Below, in pieces: positions 26,536 to 35,562 of a DNA stretch of 64,000 nt. Each line of letters starts with the position of its first letter. Position 1 is the stretch's first letter. A program made the translations under genes and the position numbers. A model generated the notes under the pieces. That model saw only the letters and a program-made list of their open reading frames with translations. It made no database searches and was not told the DNA's origin. This stretch comes from Lachnospiraceae bacterium UBA4338 (lineage in GTDB: Bacteria; Bacillota; Clostridia; Lachnospirales; Lachnospiraceae): the NCBI GenBank assembly GCA_002393735.1, contig DGTK01000015.1, forward strand, positions 97,367-161,366, in the 5' to 3' direction.

Positions 26536-26943
26536 ATGATTAGTGAAGCAAGAGTAAAACTTATGACACGCCTGGCTTCTTATGAGCAGGGCGAGGGCAA
26601 GGAAAATGCAGAAATCGGCACGTATTTTCGTGGTGATTATATTGGCTTGCAGGTAATTAAGTCAGTTATTTCTGCTACTATCTGCTATGGAATCGTAATT
26701 GCAACCATGATTCTTTATGATTCTGAAAGTTTTTTGTCTGATATATACAAGATGGATATTGTTTCCTACGCCAAGAATATGATTATTTATTATGTTATTT
26801 TTGTGGGTGGATACAGTATTATCACATATATTCTCTATTCCATCAGATACAGGAAGGCGAGAATAAAGCTTAAGACCTATTTTAATAATTTAAGAAGGTT
26901 ACAGGCTCTCTATCAAAAGGAGAGGAAGGATAGAGTCAGATGA
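26536..26943 (+). CDS. Small membrane protein with two spans, function unknown
   Basis: A 135-residue protein with hydrophobic segments at about residues 48-66 and 83-103, flanked by basic tails (RYRKARIKLKTYF; QKERKDRVR). It begins directly after the yvyF stop and overlaps the next gene by four bases (ATGA), so it is translated as part of an operon with yvyF and the large membrane protein. No family is recognised. The charge distribution suggests both ends face the cytoplasm. Confidence 0.72.
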   Translation: MISEARVKLMTRLASYEQGEGKENAEIGTYFRGDYIGLQVIKSVISATICYGIVIATMILYDSESFLSDIYKMDIVSYAKNMIIYYVIFVGGYSIITYILYSIRYRKARIKLKTYFNNLRRLQALYQKERKDRVR

Positions 26944-28418
26944 TTAAGTTACTTGAGATCAGGGAATATCTTAGGAGATTTTATTCTAAGTATGAATTAT
27001 ATATAGTCCCTGCAGGTAAATTTATAATTGCATTACTGGTATTTTTACTGATAAATGGTAATCTTGGATATATGGAGAAGATAGCCAAAGTGCCGCTTAT
27101 GTTTGTACTGGCACTGGCGTGCTCATTTTTGCCGGTTAGTTTTATTTTATTTTTTGCAGCAGCACTGATACTGCTTCATACCTATGCGCTGTCAATGGAA
27201 GTGGCAGCAGTTGTGGGTATTGTATTCGTGCTGATATTCCTGCTGTATTTAAGAATGTCACCGAAAGAGGTGCTTATAACAATGCTTACGCCGGTGGCTT
27301 TTGCACTGCATATACCATACATACTTCCAATTACAATTGGACTTGTTGGAAGTCCTGCATCAGTATTTTCAGTAGGAAGCGGTATAGTTATTTATTATAC
27401 TCTTAATGCAGTAACTCAGATGTCCAATGCCATCGATTCGCTTGACAGCGAGAAGACAGCATCCAAATTCAGATTTATTATTGACGGCATTATTCAGAAT
27501 AAAACAATGATGGTTATGATTGTTGCTTTTGCGGCGACAATTATTGTGGTTTATTTTGTTCATCGTATGAATATTGATCATGCATGGACAGTGGCAACCA
27601 TAGTTGGTGCTCTTACCAATGCACTTATTGTTCTGGTTGGAGACCTTATGTTTGTAACAAGAGCATCACTCCTTGGTGTACTTGGCGGAACAGTACTTGC
27701 AATTGGTGTTGTATATGTGCTTAAGTTCTTCATGTTTAATCTTGATTATGCAAGAACGGAACGTGTACAGTTTGAGGATGATGAATATTATTATTACGTT
27801 AAGGCAGTTCCTAAGATTACTCTTCAGGAAACAAATAAAACCGTTAAGAAGGTATCTGCCAAGGCACCTGTTTCGGATAAGCCGAAGAGTGGCGGTATAA
27901 AGGCGGAGAAGACAGCGGAGAAGGCAACAGAGCAAACAACTGAGAGAAGAGTAAAGAAAGAATCTTCTTTGGAAGGCGCTGCTTCAGCAGTTAAGAGCCA
28001 TTCATCAGTTGTAAAAAAGAGCGCAGGTACTACAGCGCATAAGAGTACATCTGCTTCCGGTTCTTATGACAGCCTTTCAGCAAATGATGCATTACTTGGT
28101 GAAACCAGGGTGGTAGCTGAAAAGTCTGTAGATGAAGGAAGAGTTGTTAAGAAAGCAGCTAATCCTGCTGCGAGTGCATCTCAGAGTGCATCTAATGCAG
28201 GTGCAGCCAGAAGTACTTCAAACAGCCGTATAGCAGGAGACCTGGCAGGCAGAAGAAACCAGGGACAGACAAGAGTACGTAATGATGGTTATGCAGGTCC
28301 GAATCCAAGTGTTGGAATGACCAATGGAGAGACCATTGCAGAGCGTATCAGAAGAGAAAGATTAAAAGAAGCTGAAAGCATTGATGCTGACAGACTTAGA
28401 AGACAAAATTCAGATTAA
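26940..28418 (+). CDS. Polytopic membrane protein with long disordered C-terminal tail, function unknown
   Basis: A 492-residue protein. The first 280 residues contain about nine hydrophobic segments with no obvious transporter motif; the next 210 are a low-complexity tail rich in Ala, Ser, Lys and Glu with several basic patches (AERIRRERLKEAE near the end). It overlaps the small two-span protein and ends 20 bases before cdaA, so it is probably co-expressed with the c-di-AMP operon. The tail could be a cytoplasmic scaffold. I do not recognise the family and assign no function. Confidence 0.72.
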   Translation: MIKLLEIREYLRRFYSKYELYIVPAGKFIIALLVFLLINGNLGYMEKIAKVPLMFVLALACSFLPVSFILFFAAALILLHTYALSMEVAAVVGIVFVLIFLLYLRMSPKEVLITMLTPVAFALHIPYILPITIGLVGSPASVFSVGSGIVIYYTLNAVTQMSNAIDSLDSEKTASKFRFIIDGIIQNKTMMVMIVAFAATIIVVYFVHRMNIDHAWTVATIVGALTNALIVLVGDLMFVTRASLLGVLGGTVLAIGVVYVLKFFMFNLDYARTERVQFEDDEYYYYVKAVPKITLQETNKTVKKVSAKAPVSDKPKSGGIKAEKTAEKATEQTTERRVKKESSLEGAASAVKSHSSVVKKSAGTTAHKSTSASGSYDSLSANDALLGETRVVAEKSVDEGRVVKKAANPAASASQSASNAGAARSTSNSRIAGDLAGRRNQGQTRVRNDGYAGPNPSVGMTNGETIAERIRRERLKEAESIDADRLRRQNSD

Positions 28419-28438
28419 AGGATATAAAGGGATAGACA

Positions 28439-29347
28439 GTGAACGTATTTTTTTCATCGGCAGCTGAATATCTGAATCTGTTCAGACTTCCAAGAATTGG
28501 TGTTCTGGATGTCATTGAAATGATTGTATTAGCCTTTTTACTGTATCAGGTAATGGTATGGATGAGAAATACCAGAGCCTGGGCTATAGTGAAAGGCTTA
28601 TTTGTGTTGCTTATTTTTATGGCACTTGCCGTAATGTTCAATATGACAACAATTATATGGATTGCAAAGAGTTTATTTACTCTTCTTGCAGTTGCCATTG
28701 TTGTTGCGCTTCAGCCTGAAATCAGAAGATTAATTGAGTCACTTGGACAGAAAAATCTTTTATCAGCACTGCTTAGTTTTGATAACAAGAATGTGGAAGG
28801 AAGATTCAGCGACAAGACACTTAATGAATTGATTTCGGCATGTTTTGAAATGGGAAGGGCAAGAACAGGTGCTCTTATTGTTATTGAGCAGAATACCCCG
28901 CTTGAAGAATATGAGAAGACAGGTATTCCTGTGGATGGTATTGTAACAAGCCAGCTTCTCATCAACATATTTGAGCATAATACTCCGCTTCATGATGGAG
29001 CGATTATTGTAAGGGGTGACAGGGTATCTGCAGCAACCTGTTATCTGCCTTTGTCTGACAGCAGGTCTATCAGTAAGGAACTTGGAACCAGACATCGTGC
29101 TGCTTTGGGTATATCTGAAAATACAGATTCAATGACAATTATCGTATCTGAAGAAACAGGTAAGGTAAGTGTTGCATATAAGGGTGAACTTTACAGAAGT
29201 CTTGATGTGGTAGAACTCAGAAAGAAACTTGAACTTGCCCAGGATAAGAGAAGGGTAGAAAAGAATATCATATCAAAGACGAAGAAAGACCGTAAGAAGA
29301 AAGGAAAGAAGGATGAAGGAGAGGCTTCTAAGGAACTGGGATCTTAA
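28439..29347 (+). CDS. cdaA: Diadenylate cyclase CdaA
   Basis: A 302-residue membrane enzyme that condenses two ATP into cyclic di-AMP, a messenger for potassium, osmotic and cell-wall homeostasis. Three N-terminal spans (about 24-95) precede the DAC domain, in which HDGA (near residue 184) and RHRAALG (near 218) form the active site. A lysine-rich tail (KKDRKKKGKKDEGE) follows. The GTG start is supported by AAAGGG upstream. The last 35 bases overlap cdaR, and glmM follows, giving the conserved cdaA-cdaR-glmM operon. Confidence 0.96.
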   Translation: MNVFFSSAAEYLNLFRLPRIGVLDVIEMIVLAFLLYQVMVWMRNTRAWAIVKGLFVLLIFMALAVMFNMTTIIWIAKSLFTLLAVAIVVALQPEIRRLIESLGQKNLLSALLSFDNKNVEGRFSDKTLNELISACFEMGRARTGALIVIEQNTPLEEYEKTGIPVDGIVTSQLLINIFEHNTPLHDGAIIVRGDRVSAATCYLPLSDSRSISKELGTRHRAALGISENTDSMTIIVSEETGKVSVAYKGELYRSLDVVELRKKLELAQDKRRVEKNIISKTKKDRKKKGKKDEGEASKELGS

Positions 29348-30605
29348 ACTGTTAGCCGTGCTTTTCTCGATCATCCTCTGGCTGATAGTCGTAAATATAG
29401 ATGATCCTGTTAAAAGCGTGGATTTTGCAGGTATTAATGTACAGATTCTTAATTCTGATGTACTTGCCCAGAAGGGAAAAGTATATGAGGTGCTTGACGA
29501 TTCAGATGTGATTACTGTAACCGTAAGCGGCAGAAGATCTGTAATTGAAGATATTTCAAAAGAGAATATTAGTGCAGTTGCTGACCTTGCCAGTTTAAAG
29601 GAAGGCGAGAATGCGCTGGAGATAAAAGTATCTTCCAACAAGTATGCTTCCGATATTGATGGAATTACATCAAGTGTTGAAAATGTAATTCTTAATATTG
29701 AGGATCTTAAGAAGATTCAGAAGAGTATCTCAGTTGATGTTGTAGGCCAGGTAGCAGAGGGCTATATTTTGGGCGACCTTAATACAAACCTAAACCAGGT
29801 TGTTATTGAAGGCCCTGAATCCATTGTATCAACCATATCTACAGCCAGAGCAGAACTTAATGTCAGTGGTGTAACTGCCAATGTAAGTGCGAGCGCGCCT
29901 ATTATTCTTTATGATGAGAACGGCAATGAGGTAGATACATCAAGACTTACACTTAATATCAAGACAGTAAGCATTACTCAGGAAGTGCTGGTTACCAAAT
30001 ATGTGGTTGTTTCAGCAGAAAGTTCCGGAGAACCGGCTGAAGGATATGCTCTTACAGGTGATATAACAGTCAGCCCTGAAATGATACTGATAGCAGGTAA
30101 GAAGGGAGCAATTGATGCTGTTAATTCAGTAATCATTCCTGGAACTGAACTTGATGTGACTGATCTTAAATCCTCACTTAAGGCAACAGTGGATGTTTCC
30201 AATTTCCTGTCTGATAATGTTGAGGTAGTGGACGAAAATGGTTCAAAAGTTAATGTAACTGTAGGCATTCAGAAGGAAACATTTACAAATGCCATTTTCT
30301 CCAGAAATGATATAACCATATCGGGAGATACAACAGGTTATGATGTAGAGGTTGTAACTGACGGCACATATCTTAAGGACAGCGGTAATGTGCTTAAGTT
30401 CTACGGATTGTCAGATGAACTTGCTGAACTTAATGAAACAGGTCTGGCAATGGATATAAATATGGATGATTTTAAAACCGGAAAGGGCTGGGATAAATTA
30501 TATCCTGGAACCTACTGGGTAGTTCCTGTATTTAATGTACCTGAGGGAGTACATCTTAATGAAGATTACAAACTTCAGATTAAGATTACCACTCATAAGG
30601 AATAA
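29313..30605 (+). CDS. cdaR: YbbR-domain regulator of CdaA (CdaR)
   Basis: A 430-residue extracytoplasmic protein with one N-terminal span (LKLLAVLFSIILWLIVVN) and a series of about four YbbR beta-domains, visible as repeated patterns such as YEVLDDSDVITVTVSGRRS, GYILGDLNTNLNQVVIEGP and GYALTGDITVSPEMILIAG. CdaR binds CdaA and modulates c-di-AMP synthesis. The ATG lies inside the end of cdaA (35-base overlap), preceded by AAGGAAAG. The symbol here means the YbbR protein, not the sugar-diacid regulator. Confidence 0.93.
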   Translation: MKERLLRNWDLKLLAVLFSIILWLIVVNIDDPVKSVDFAGINVQILNSDVLAQKGKVYEVLDDSDVITVTVSGRRSVIEDISKENISAVADLASLKEGENALEIKVSSNKYASDIDGITSSVENVILNIEDLKKIQKSISVDVVGQVAEGYILGDLNTNLNQVVIEGPESIVSTISTARAELNVSGVTANVSASAPIILYDENGNEVDTSRLTLNIKTVSITQEVLVTKYVVVSAESSGEPAEGYALTGDITVSPEMILIAGKKGAIDAVNSVIIPGTELDVTDLKSSLKATVDVSNFLSDNVEVVDENGSKVNVTVGIQKETFTNAIFSRNDITISGDTTGYDVEVVTDGTYLKDSGNVLKFYGLSDELAELNETGLAMDINMDDFKTGKGWDKLYPGTYWVVPVFNVPEGVHLNEDYKLQIKITTHKE

Positions 30606-30635
30606 AAGTATTTAAGGAAATGGAGATTAATTACA

Positions 30636-31985
30636 ATGGGAAGAATGTTCGGAACTGATGGCGTAAGAGGCGTTGCTAACGAAGAACTTACTCCGCAGCT
30701 TGCCATGCAGCTTGGTCAGGCAGGTGCTTATGTTTTGTCAAAGGAGACCAGGCATAAACCTACAATTATGGTAGGATGCGATACACGTATATCAGGAGAT
30801 ATGCTTGCCAACGCACTTATGGCCGGTGCATGTTCAGTTGGAGCAAACGCAGTTTATGTAGGTGTGCTTCCTACTCCTGCAGTTGCATATCTTGCCAAGA
30901 AATATAAAGTGGATGCAGGCGTTGTTATTTCTGCATCCCACAATCCTGTAGAATTTAATGGTATTAAGTTCTTTGACGGAAACGGATATAAACTTCCTGA
31001 TGCTTTGGAAGATGAAATTGAAGCACTTATCAGGAATAACATGGATGGTGTTAAATTCCCTACAGGTTCAGGCGTTGGTAAGATTAAATACAGAACTGAT
31101 GCAAGAGAAGAATATATTAATCATTCCATTAAGTCAGTTAATGTAAGCCTTGACGGACTTAAAATCGTTGTCGACTGCGCTGAAGGAGCTTCCTATTATA
31201 CTTCAGTTGAGGCACTTAAGGAATTAGGTGCAAGCGTAATTGCAATTCATAATAATCCTGATGGAACCAATATCAATGCTAACTGTGGTTCTACACATAT
31301 GGAAGAGTTATGCGCAAGAGTTGTTGCAGAAAAAGCTGATTTAGGTCTTGCTTTTGACGGCGATGCTGACAGACTTCTTGCAGTAGATGAGAATGGTAAA
31401 CTTGTTGACGGTGACCAGATTATGGCTATCGTTGGTAATTATATGAAAGAAAAAGGTGCTCTTGCCCAGAACACCATAGTTGTTACTGTAATGAGTAACC
31501 TTGGATTTACAATTATGGCAAAAGAGCATGATATTCACCTTGAAGTTACCAAGGTTGGTGACAGATATGTACTTGAGAGAATGAAAGAGATTGGCGCCGT
31601 TTTAGGTGGTGAGCAGTCAGGTCATATTATTGATCTTAATCATAATACAACCGGTGACGGACTTCTTACAGCACTCCTTCTTCTCCAGGTAGTAGTTGAA
31701 AGTGGTAAGAAGTTGTCAGAACTTGCTTCAATAATGGAAGTATTACCACAGGCTTTGGTTAATGCCAAGGTTCCAAATCATAAGAAAGATAAATATATGG
31801 AATATCCTGAAATCGCTCAGGCTATTAAGGAACTTGAAGATAAGTTTGGCGGTGAGGGAAGAGTTCTTATCAGACCTTCAGGAACAGAGCCTTTGGTAAG
31901 AGTAATGATTGAAGGCAAGGACCAGAAGTTAATCGAAGATGAAGCTAAGAAGTTAGCTGAACTTATACAGAATACTGTATTATAA
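30636..31985 (+). CDS. glmM: Phosphoglucosamine mutase
   Basis: A 449-residue enzyme converting glucosamine-6-phosphate to glucosamine-1-phosphate for UDP-GlcNAc and peptidoglycan synthesis. The N-terminus FGTDGVRG, phosphoserine site S101 in ASHNP, metal loop DGDADR, sugar loop GGEQSGH and phosphate loop RPSGTEPLVRVM are all intact. GlmM also interacts with CdaA and inhibits it in Bacillus and Listeria, which fits its place as third gene of the operon. GGAAATGGAG lies before the ATG. Confidence 0.97.
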   Translation: MGRMFGTDGVRGVANEELTPQLAMQLGQAGAYVLSKETRHKPTIMVGCDTRISGDMLANALMAGACSVGANAVYVGVLPTPAVAYLAKKYKVDAGVVISASHNPVEFNGIKFFDGNGYKLPDALEDEIEALIRNNMDGVKFPTGSGVGKIKYRTDAREEYINHSIKSVNVSLDGLKIVVDCAEGASYYTSVEALKELGASVIAIHNNPDGTNINANCGSTHMEELCARVVAEKADLGLAFDGDADRLLAVDENGKLVDGDQIMAIVGNYMKEKGALAQNTIVVTVMSNLGFTIMAKEHDIHLEVTKVGDRYVLERMKEIGAVLGGEQSGHIIDLNHNTTGDGLLTALLLLQVVVESGKKLSELASIMEVLPQALVNAKVPNHKKDKYMEYPEIAQAIKELEDKFGGEGRVLIRPSGTEPLVRVMIEGKDQKLIEDEAKKLAELIQNTVL

Positions 31986-32022
31986 AAATGTTCGGGGGAA
32001 CAAATTACAGGGGGTAAAGCGC

Positions 32023-32298
32023 ATGGTAACTAAGAAGGTAACAATTGTTAATCCTACCGGGTTACATATGAGACCGGTTTCGGTTTTCTGCAAAGAGGCA
32101 GTTAAATATAAGTCGCAGATTTTTATACATTTTAAAGACGGTGAGTATAATGCCAAGAGTGTTCTCAGTGTTTTAAGCGCCTGCGTAAGAAGCGGAGACG
32201 AGATTGAACTTGTCTGCGATGGCGGTGATGAGAATGAAGCGCTGGAAGACATGATTAATATTGTGGAAAACGGTCTGGGTGAAGAAATCCGGAAATAA
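32023..32298 (+). CDS. HPr-family phosphocarrier protein
   Basis: A 91-residue protein of the sugar phosphotransferase HPr fold. The phosphoryl-accepting H15 lies in NPTGLHMRP, and the regulatory S46 in NAKSVLSVL is conserved, so it could act both in PTS phosphotransfer and, when Ser-phosphorylated, as a CcpA cofactor. It has Cys23 and Cys69-type residues not typical of HPr, and no enzyme I gene is adjacent; it may be a second HPr rather than the main ptsH product. AGGGGG precedes the ATG. It follows glmM by 37 bases and ends at a strong terminator. Confidence 0.88.
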   Translation: MVTKKVTIVNPTGLHMRPVSVFCKEAVKYKSQIFIHFKDGEYNAKSVLSVLSACVRSGDEIELVCDGGDENEALEDMINIVENGLGEEIRK

Positions 32299-32322
32299 GA
32301 GATTATAATAAACTTTAATTGG

Positions 32323-32349
32323 AAAAGGAGATCATAAGATCTCCTTTTT
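32323..32349. terminator. Terminator between the HPr gene and the convergent FliD-like gene
   Basis: Stem AAAAGGAGATC (32323-32333) with GATCTCCTTTT (32338-32348), tetraloop ATAA and T-run; the A-run lets it work in both directions. Confidence 0.85.
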
Positions 32350-32376
32350 AGTTTGAAATATTAAATTGTTGCTGAA

Positions 32377-33693
32377 TTAACAATATCCGTTGAACATCAT
32401 TCCACTGTACTGGCTTGCAGCATATGGTGAAATTTCTCCCTTGCCCGGATTCTTATAGGCAACTATCTTCTGATTAACGTAGTCCATTGGATTTAGTGAT
32501 ACGTTGTCTGCTTTATTAAGCATATTGCCGGTGAACCTCTGAAGGTTATTGAGAGTATCCATCTGGTCGGATATTATATATTCAATCTCTTCACTAAATT
32601 TGTTCTTGTCCATTGAAATTCTTCCATTATCAGTAAGAGATAATCCCAATGAGTTCAGATCTGAAGAGTAGGATCTTGCTATGGTATTAAATTCACTTAA
32701 CAGAAGGTTGGTCTTAGCCGTTCCGTTGTCGTACTTGGCTATTGAAGCCACAAATGAATTGTAACTTCTTACGAAAGTATCAATATTTTCTCCTATGGAG
32801 TCCACATTGGCCTTCAGTCCGATGGTAATCGGTCCATTATCGGTAGTGTTGTGAAGTTTGATTTCATATCCGTCATGAGTGAACTCATTGGAATATGATG
32901 ATAACTCCCTGCCGTTAATGGTATATCTGGCATTGTCAGGCATTGTAGTAATGTTGTCCAATCCCAGATAGTTTACAGCGCCTTTGGTCTTGCTGGTGAG
33001 CGCATCGTCAATGGTAAATAGAAGCTCCTTGCCCGCTTCGGTTGGTGCACCGGTTTGGACACTGTTAATAGTCAGATGAGAAGTTCCTTCTTCTTCATTT
33101 TTAACTACTTCGCATTTCAGACCAATATTTGAATTGTTAAAAAGCCTCGCCAGTTTATTCTGTAATTCTTCGTTGGTGTCGCCTTCGGCAATATTGAACT
33201 GGAATTCGTAACTGCTCTGGCCTATGGATACGTCGAAGGAATATGTACCAGGAAACAGATTAATCTGTGCTTTGGATGGCATATCCTTGGTTGTATTTAT
33301 CTGAGGAGTAGCAAGATTATCTACTGTTAAAGTAAGATCCCTGGCTTCCTCGCCATCAGAAGAACCTTTGAATTTGGCTTCGGCCACATCTTCGTTGGAA
33401 GAATACGCTATCTTGCGACTTAATAGTTCATCTTCGCCGATTCCGCTTAAAGAAGATATGGTATTCTTGAACTCCCTGGCATTCTCTTTCATATCTACTG
33501 CGAAAGATACTGCCTCTTCGCTGTTATTAACAATAGAAAGGGGAGCTTCTTTATTTAATTTAATCATGGAGTTGTAGACTTTGCGCAGTTCGCTGTCGCG
33601 ATCTGTATCAGCTTTATTAGATCTAAGCTTTTTAGGCGCATAGGTCGTAAGATAATGATTATATAATCCGGATAATACATTGATATTAGCCAT
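32377..33693 (-). CDS. FliD-like (hook-associated protein 2-type) flagellar protein, divergent paralogue
   Basis: A 438-residue protein. The C-terminal half resembles FliD: a beta-rich region (ARYTINGRELSSYSNEF, DGYEIKLHNTT, PITIGLKANVDSI) leads to the helical INTFVRSYNSFV-type segment (actual GENIDTFVRSYNSFV) and an end helix with LNNLQRFTGNMLNKA. It lacks the SGLD motif at the N-terminus of true FliD and ends in a cysteine. The ATG at 33693 has AAGGAGG 9 bases upstream; the frame extends to 33774 without a ribosome site. A bona fide fliD lies 13 kb away, so this is a paralogue, alone on the minus strand. It could be an alternative cap; the assignment rests on motif resemblance only. Confidence 0.55.
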   Translation of the reverse strand: MANINVLSGLYNHYLTTYAPKKLRSNKADTDRDSELRKVYNSMIKLNKEAPLSIVNNSEEAVSFAVDMKENAREFKNTISSLSGIGEDELLSRKIAYSSNEDVAEAKFKGSSDGEEARDLTLTVDNLATPQINTTKDMPSKAQINLFPGTYSFDVSIGQSSYEFQFNIAEGDTNEELQNKLARLFNNSNIGLKCEVVKNEEEGTSHLTINSVQTGAPTEAGKELLFTIDDALTSKTKGAVNYLGLDNITTMPDNARYTINGRELSSYSNEFTHDGYEIKLHNTTDNGPITIGLKANVDSIGENIDTFVRSYNSFVASIAKYDNGTAKTNLLLSEFNTIARSYSSDLNSLGLSLTDNGRISMDKNKFSEEIEYIISDQMDTLNNLQRFTGNMLNKADNVSLNPMDYVNQKIVAYKNPGKGEISPYAASQYSGMMFNGYC

Positions 33694-33746
33694 CTCAGCT
33701 TCCTCCTTTCTTCCTTGAAATAATGGCGGTTGCGATTGTCCGCAAC

Positions 33747-33764
33747 AGGGAAATCCGTATCCCT
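33747..33764 (-). promoter_or_regulatory. Leader hairpin of the FliD-like gene with GGA in the loop
   Basis: On the minus strand AGGGA and TCCCT (5 bp) enclose TACGGATT, placing ACGGA in the loop, about 54-71 bases before the start codon. A second hairpin (GTTGCG/CGCAAC) follows. This is a weak candidate for CsrA binding. Confidence 0.35.
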
Positions 33765-33884
33765 TGGTCACCATGAGCCGACACTAAGGCTATTTTGGTA
33801 TCTTCAACTTAACATAAAAATACTACAAGTGCAAGGTTTTTTTAAGAAAAATGTAATTTTTTTTCAAAATTAATGTAGAAATTG

Positions 33885-33913
33885 TTGACGAATTGCCCGG
33901 GGTGTGTTATTTT
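33885..33913 (+). promoter_or_regulatory. Sigma-A promoter of the rpmG-secE-nusG transcript
   Basis: TTGACG (33885-33890), 17 bases, TATTTT (33908-33913), about 130 bases before rpmG. The 349-base gap between 33694 and 34042 otherwise holds the FliD-like leader (minus strand) and the rpmG leader; I see no gene in it. Confidence 0.65.
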
Positions 33914-34042
33914 ATTTAGGCGAGACTGCGAAAGAAGTCTTTTTTTAGTGCGTTTTGGGTTGGTCCGGGGCGGTGATTTTACTAATAGGAAGGCTTATTT
34001 GAGGGCAGTCTGGAGGATTGTTGAAGCATTGGAGGTGTAAAT

Positions 34043-34192
34043 ATGCGTACAAGAATTACTTTGGCATGTACAGAGTGCAAACAGCGTAATTATAATACTA
34101 CTAAGGATAAGAAGACTCATCCGGACAGAATGGAAACACAGAAGTATTGCAGATTCTGCAAAAAGCATACATTACATAAAGAAACAAAATAA
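34043..34192 (+). CDS. rpmG: 50S ribosomal protein L33
   Basis: A 49-residue ribosomal protein beginning MRTRITLACTECKQRNY and containing two cysteine pairs, CTEC and CRFC, so it is the zinc-binding (C+) form of L33. TTGGAGG sits 8-9 bases before the ATG. It precedes secE by 32 bases, the usual rpmG-secE-nusG order. Too short for many ORF callers but unmistakable. Confidence 0.97.
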   Translation: MRTRITLACTECKQRNYNTTKDKKTHPDRMETQKYCRFCKKHTLHKETK

Positions 34193-34224
34193 TGTAATGT
34201 CCTAGTTTGAAAGGATGTGACTAA

Positions 34225-34425
34225 ATGGCAGATTCTAAAGAAAAAGCTAAGAAGCCAGGGTTTTTCCGTGGTGTAAGGCGTGAATTTAAGAAGATTACAT
34301 GGCCTTCCAAGAATGATGCATTTAAGCAGACAGTTGTTGTTTCTATTATAACAGTAATAACTGGCGTGCTTATTGGCTTAATTGACCTGTTGGTTAAGTA
34401 TGGACTTAGTTTTATCACTAAGTAA
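34225..34425 (+). CDS. secE: Preprotein translocase subunit SecE
   Basis: A 66-residue single-span clamp of the SecYEG channel. The amphipathic helix with the conserved RREFKKITWPSKNDAFKQT (residues 18-36) precedes a C-terminal membrane helix (VVVSIITVITGVLIGLIDLL). AAAGGATG precedes the ATG. It lies between rpmG and nusG. Confidence 0.96.
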   Translation: MADSKEKAKKPGFFRGVRREFKKITWPSKNDAFKQTVVVSIITVITGVLIGLIDLLVKYGLSFITK

Positions 34426-34447
34426 ACACTGAGTAGAGGTATAATTA

Positions 34448-35020
34448 ATGGAAGATAACAAAGAATTTGACATCGGCCGCAGCGATAACAAGAGCGGCAA
34501 GGGTATGGGTTGGTATGTTGTACATACTTACTCAGGATATGAGAATAAAGTCAAAGTAAGTATTGAGAACGCAATTGAGAACCGTCATCTTGAGAACGAA
34601 ATTCTTGAAGTAAGAGTTCCGGTTCGTGAGGAGACAGAGATAAAGAACGGTGCGAAGAAGACAGTATCACGCAAGATGCTTCCTGGTTATGTTCTTATAC
34701 ATATGGATGCAGATAATAATGATGCATGGTTCGTTGTTCGTAATACCAGAGGAGTTACAGGTTTCGTAGGCCCTGGAAGTAAGCCGGTTCCTCTTTCAGA
34801 AGAAGAAATGGCAGCACTTGACTTTAATACCACTCATGAGAAACTTTCACTTGATGTTAATGAAGGCGATACAGTTATTATTGTTACTGACGCCTGGAAA
34901 GACAGAGTGGGTGTTGTTAAGAAGATTGATGCAGGTAAGCAGACAGTTACTGTTAATCTTGAAATCTTCGGTAGAGAGACTCCTGTTGAATTCAGTTTCG
35001 CAGAAGTTAAAAAAATGTAA
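34448..35020 (+). CDS. nusG: Transcription elongation and antitermination factor NusG
   Basis: A 190-residue factor that binds RNA polymerase and couples it to Rho, ribosomes or pause sites. The NGN domain begins at GWYVVHTYSGYENKV after about 20 extra acidic and charged N-terminal residues, and includes RKMLPGYVLIHM and GVTGFVG. The C-terminal KOW domain is EGDTVIIVTDAWKDRVGVV. Ribosome site AGAGG. It is followed by the rplK leader. Confidence 0.95.
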   Translation: MEDNKEFDIGRSDNKSGKGMGWYVVHTYSGYENKVKVSIENAIENRHLENEILEVRVPVREETEIKNGAKKTVSRKMLPGYVLIHMDADNNDAWFVVRNTRGVTGFVGPGSKPVPLSEEEMAALDFNTTHEKLSLDVNEGDTVIIVTDAWKDRVGVVKKIDAGKQTVTVNLEIFGRETPVEFSFAEVKKM

Positions 35021-35071
35021 CATTGGACGTATGTTCATAGGTTAATCCTATTTATATAGATTCCTTGAACA

Positions 35072-35103
35072 GTGGGAGCTACACTAGGGTAGCGCCAAAC
35101 CAC
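35072..35103 (+). promoter_or_regulatory. L1-type binding motif in the rplK leader
   Basis: GTGG (35072-35075) pairs with CCAC (35100-35103), GA and GCCAAA form an asymmetric internal loop, and GCTAC (35078-35082) pairs with GTAGC (35089-35093). This helix-internal loop-helix layout resembles the L1 target in L11-L1 mRNAs, which mimics the 23S rRNA L1 site. Confidence 0.6.
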
Positions 35104-35125
35104 AATTTTTTAGGAGGTAGCCAAA

Positions 35126-35551
35126 ATGGCAAAGAAAGTAACAGGTTATATTAAATTACAGATTCCTGCCGGCAAAGCAACACCGGCACCACCAGTTGGT
35201 CCTGCACTTGGTCAGCATGGTGTTAACATCGTTGAATTCACAAAGCAGTTCAACGCTAAGACAGCAGATAAGGGTGATCTTATCATTCCTGTTGTTATCA
35301 CAGTTTACGCAGATAAGAGCTTCAGTTTTGTAACTAAGACTCCACCTGCTGCAGTATTAATTAAGAAGGCTTGTAACATCCAGAAGGCTTCAGCAGCACC
35401 TAACAAGAATAAGGTTGCAACAATCTCTAAGGCTAAAGTTAGAGAAATCGCTGAAATGAAGATGCCAGACCTTAATGCAGCAAGCATTGAAGCAGCTATG
35501 AGCATGATCGCTGGTACAGCTCGCAGCATGGGTATTGTAGTAGAGGAATAA
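35126..35551 (+). CDS. rplK: 50S ribosomal protein L11
   Basis: A 141-residue protein of the GTPase-associated centre of the large subunit. The N-terminal domain carries the proline-rich motif AGKATPAPPVGPALGQHG that helps stimulate EF-G and RelA, and the C-terminal domain binds 23S rRNA (KTPPAAVLIKKA; AGTARSMGIVVE at the end). AGGAGG lies 8-9 bases before the ATG. It is first of the rplK-rplA pair and is preceded by a putative L1 site. Confidence 0.98.
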   Translation: MAKKVTGYIKLQIPAGKATPAPPVGPALGQHGVNIVEFTKQFNAKTADKGDLIIPVVITVYADKSFSFVTKTPPAAVLIKKACNIQKASAAPNKNKVATISKAKVREIAEMKMPDLNAASIEAAMSMIAGTARSMGIVVEE

Positions 35552-35562
35552 GATGTAAATAC

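Noticed and set aside
33694..33774. Longer start for the FliD-like gene
   Set aside because: The extra codons include leader hairpins and lack a ribosome site, whereas AAGGAGG is well placed for 33693.
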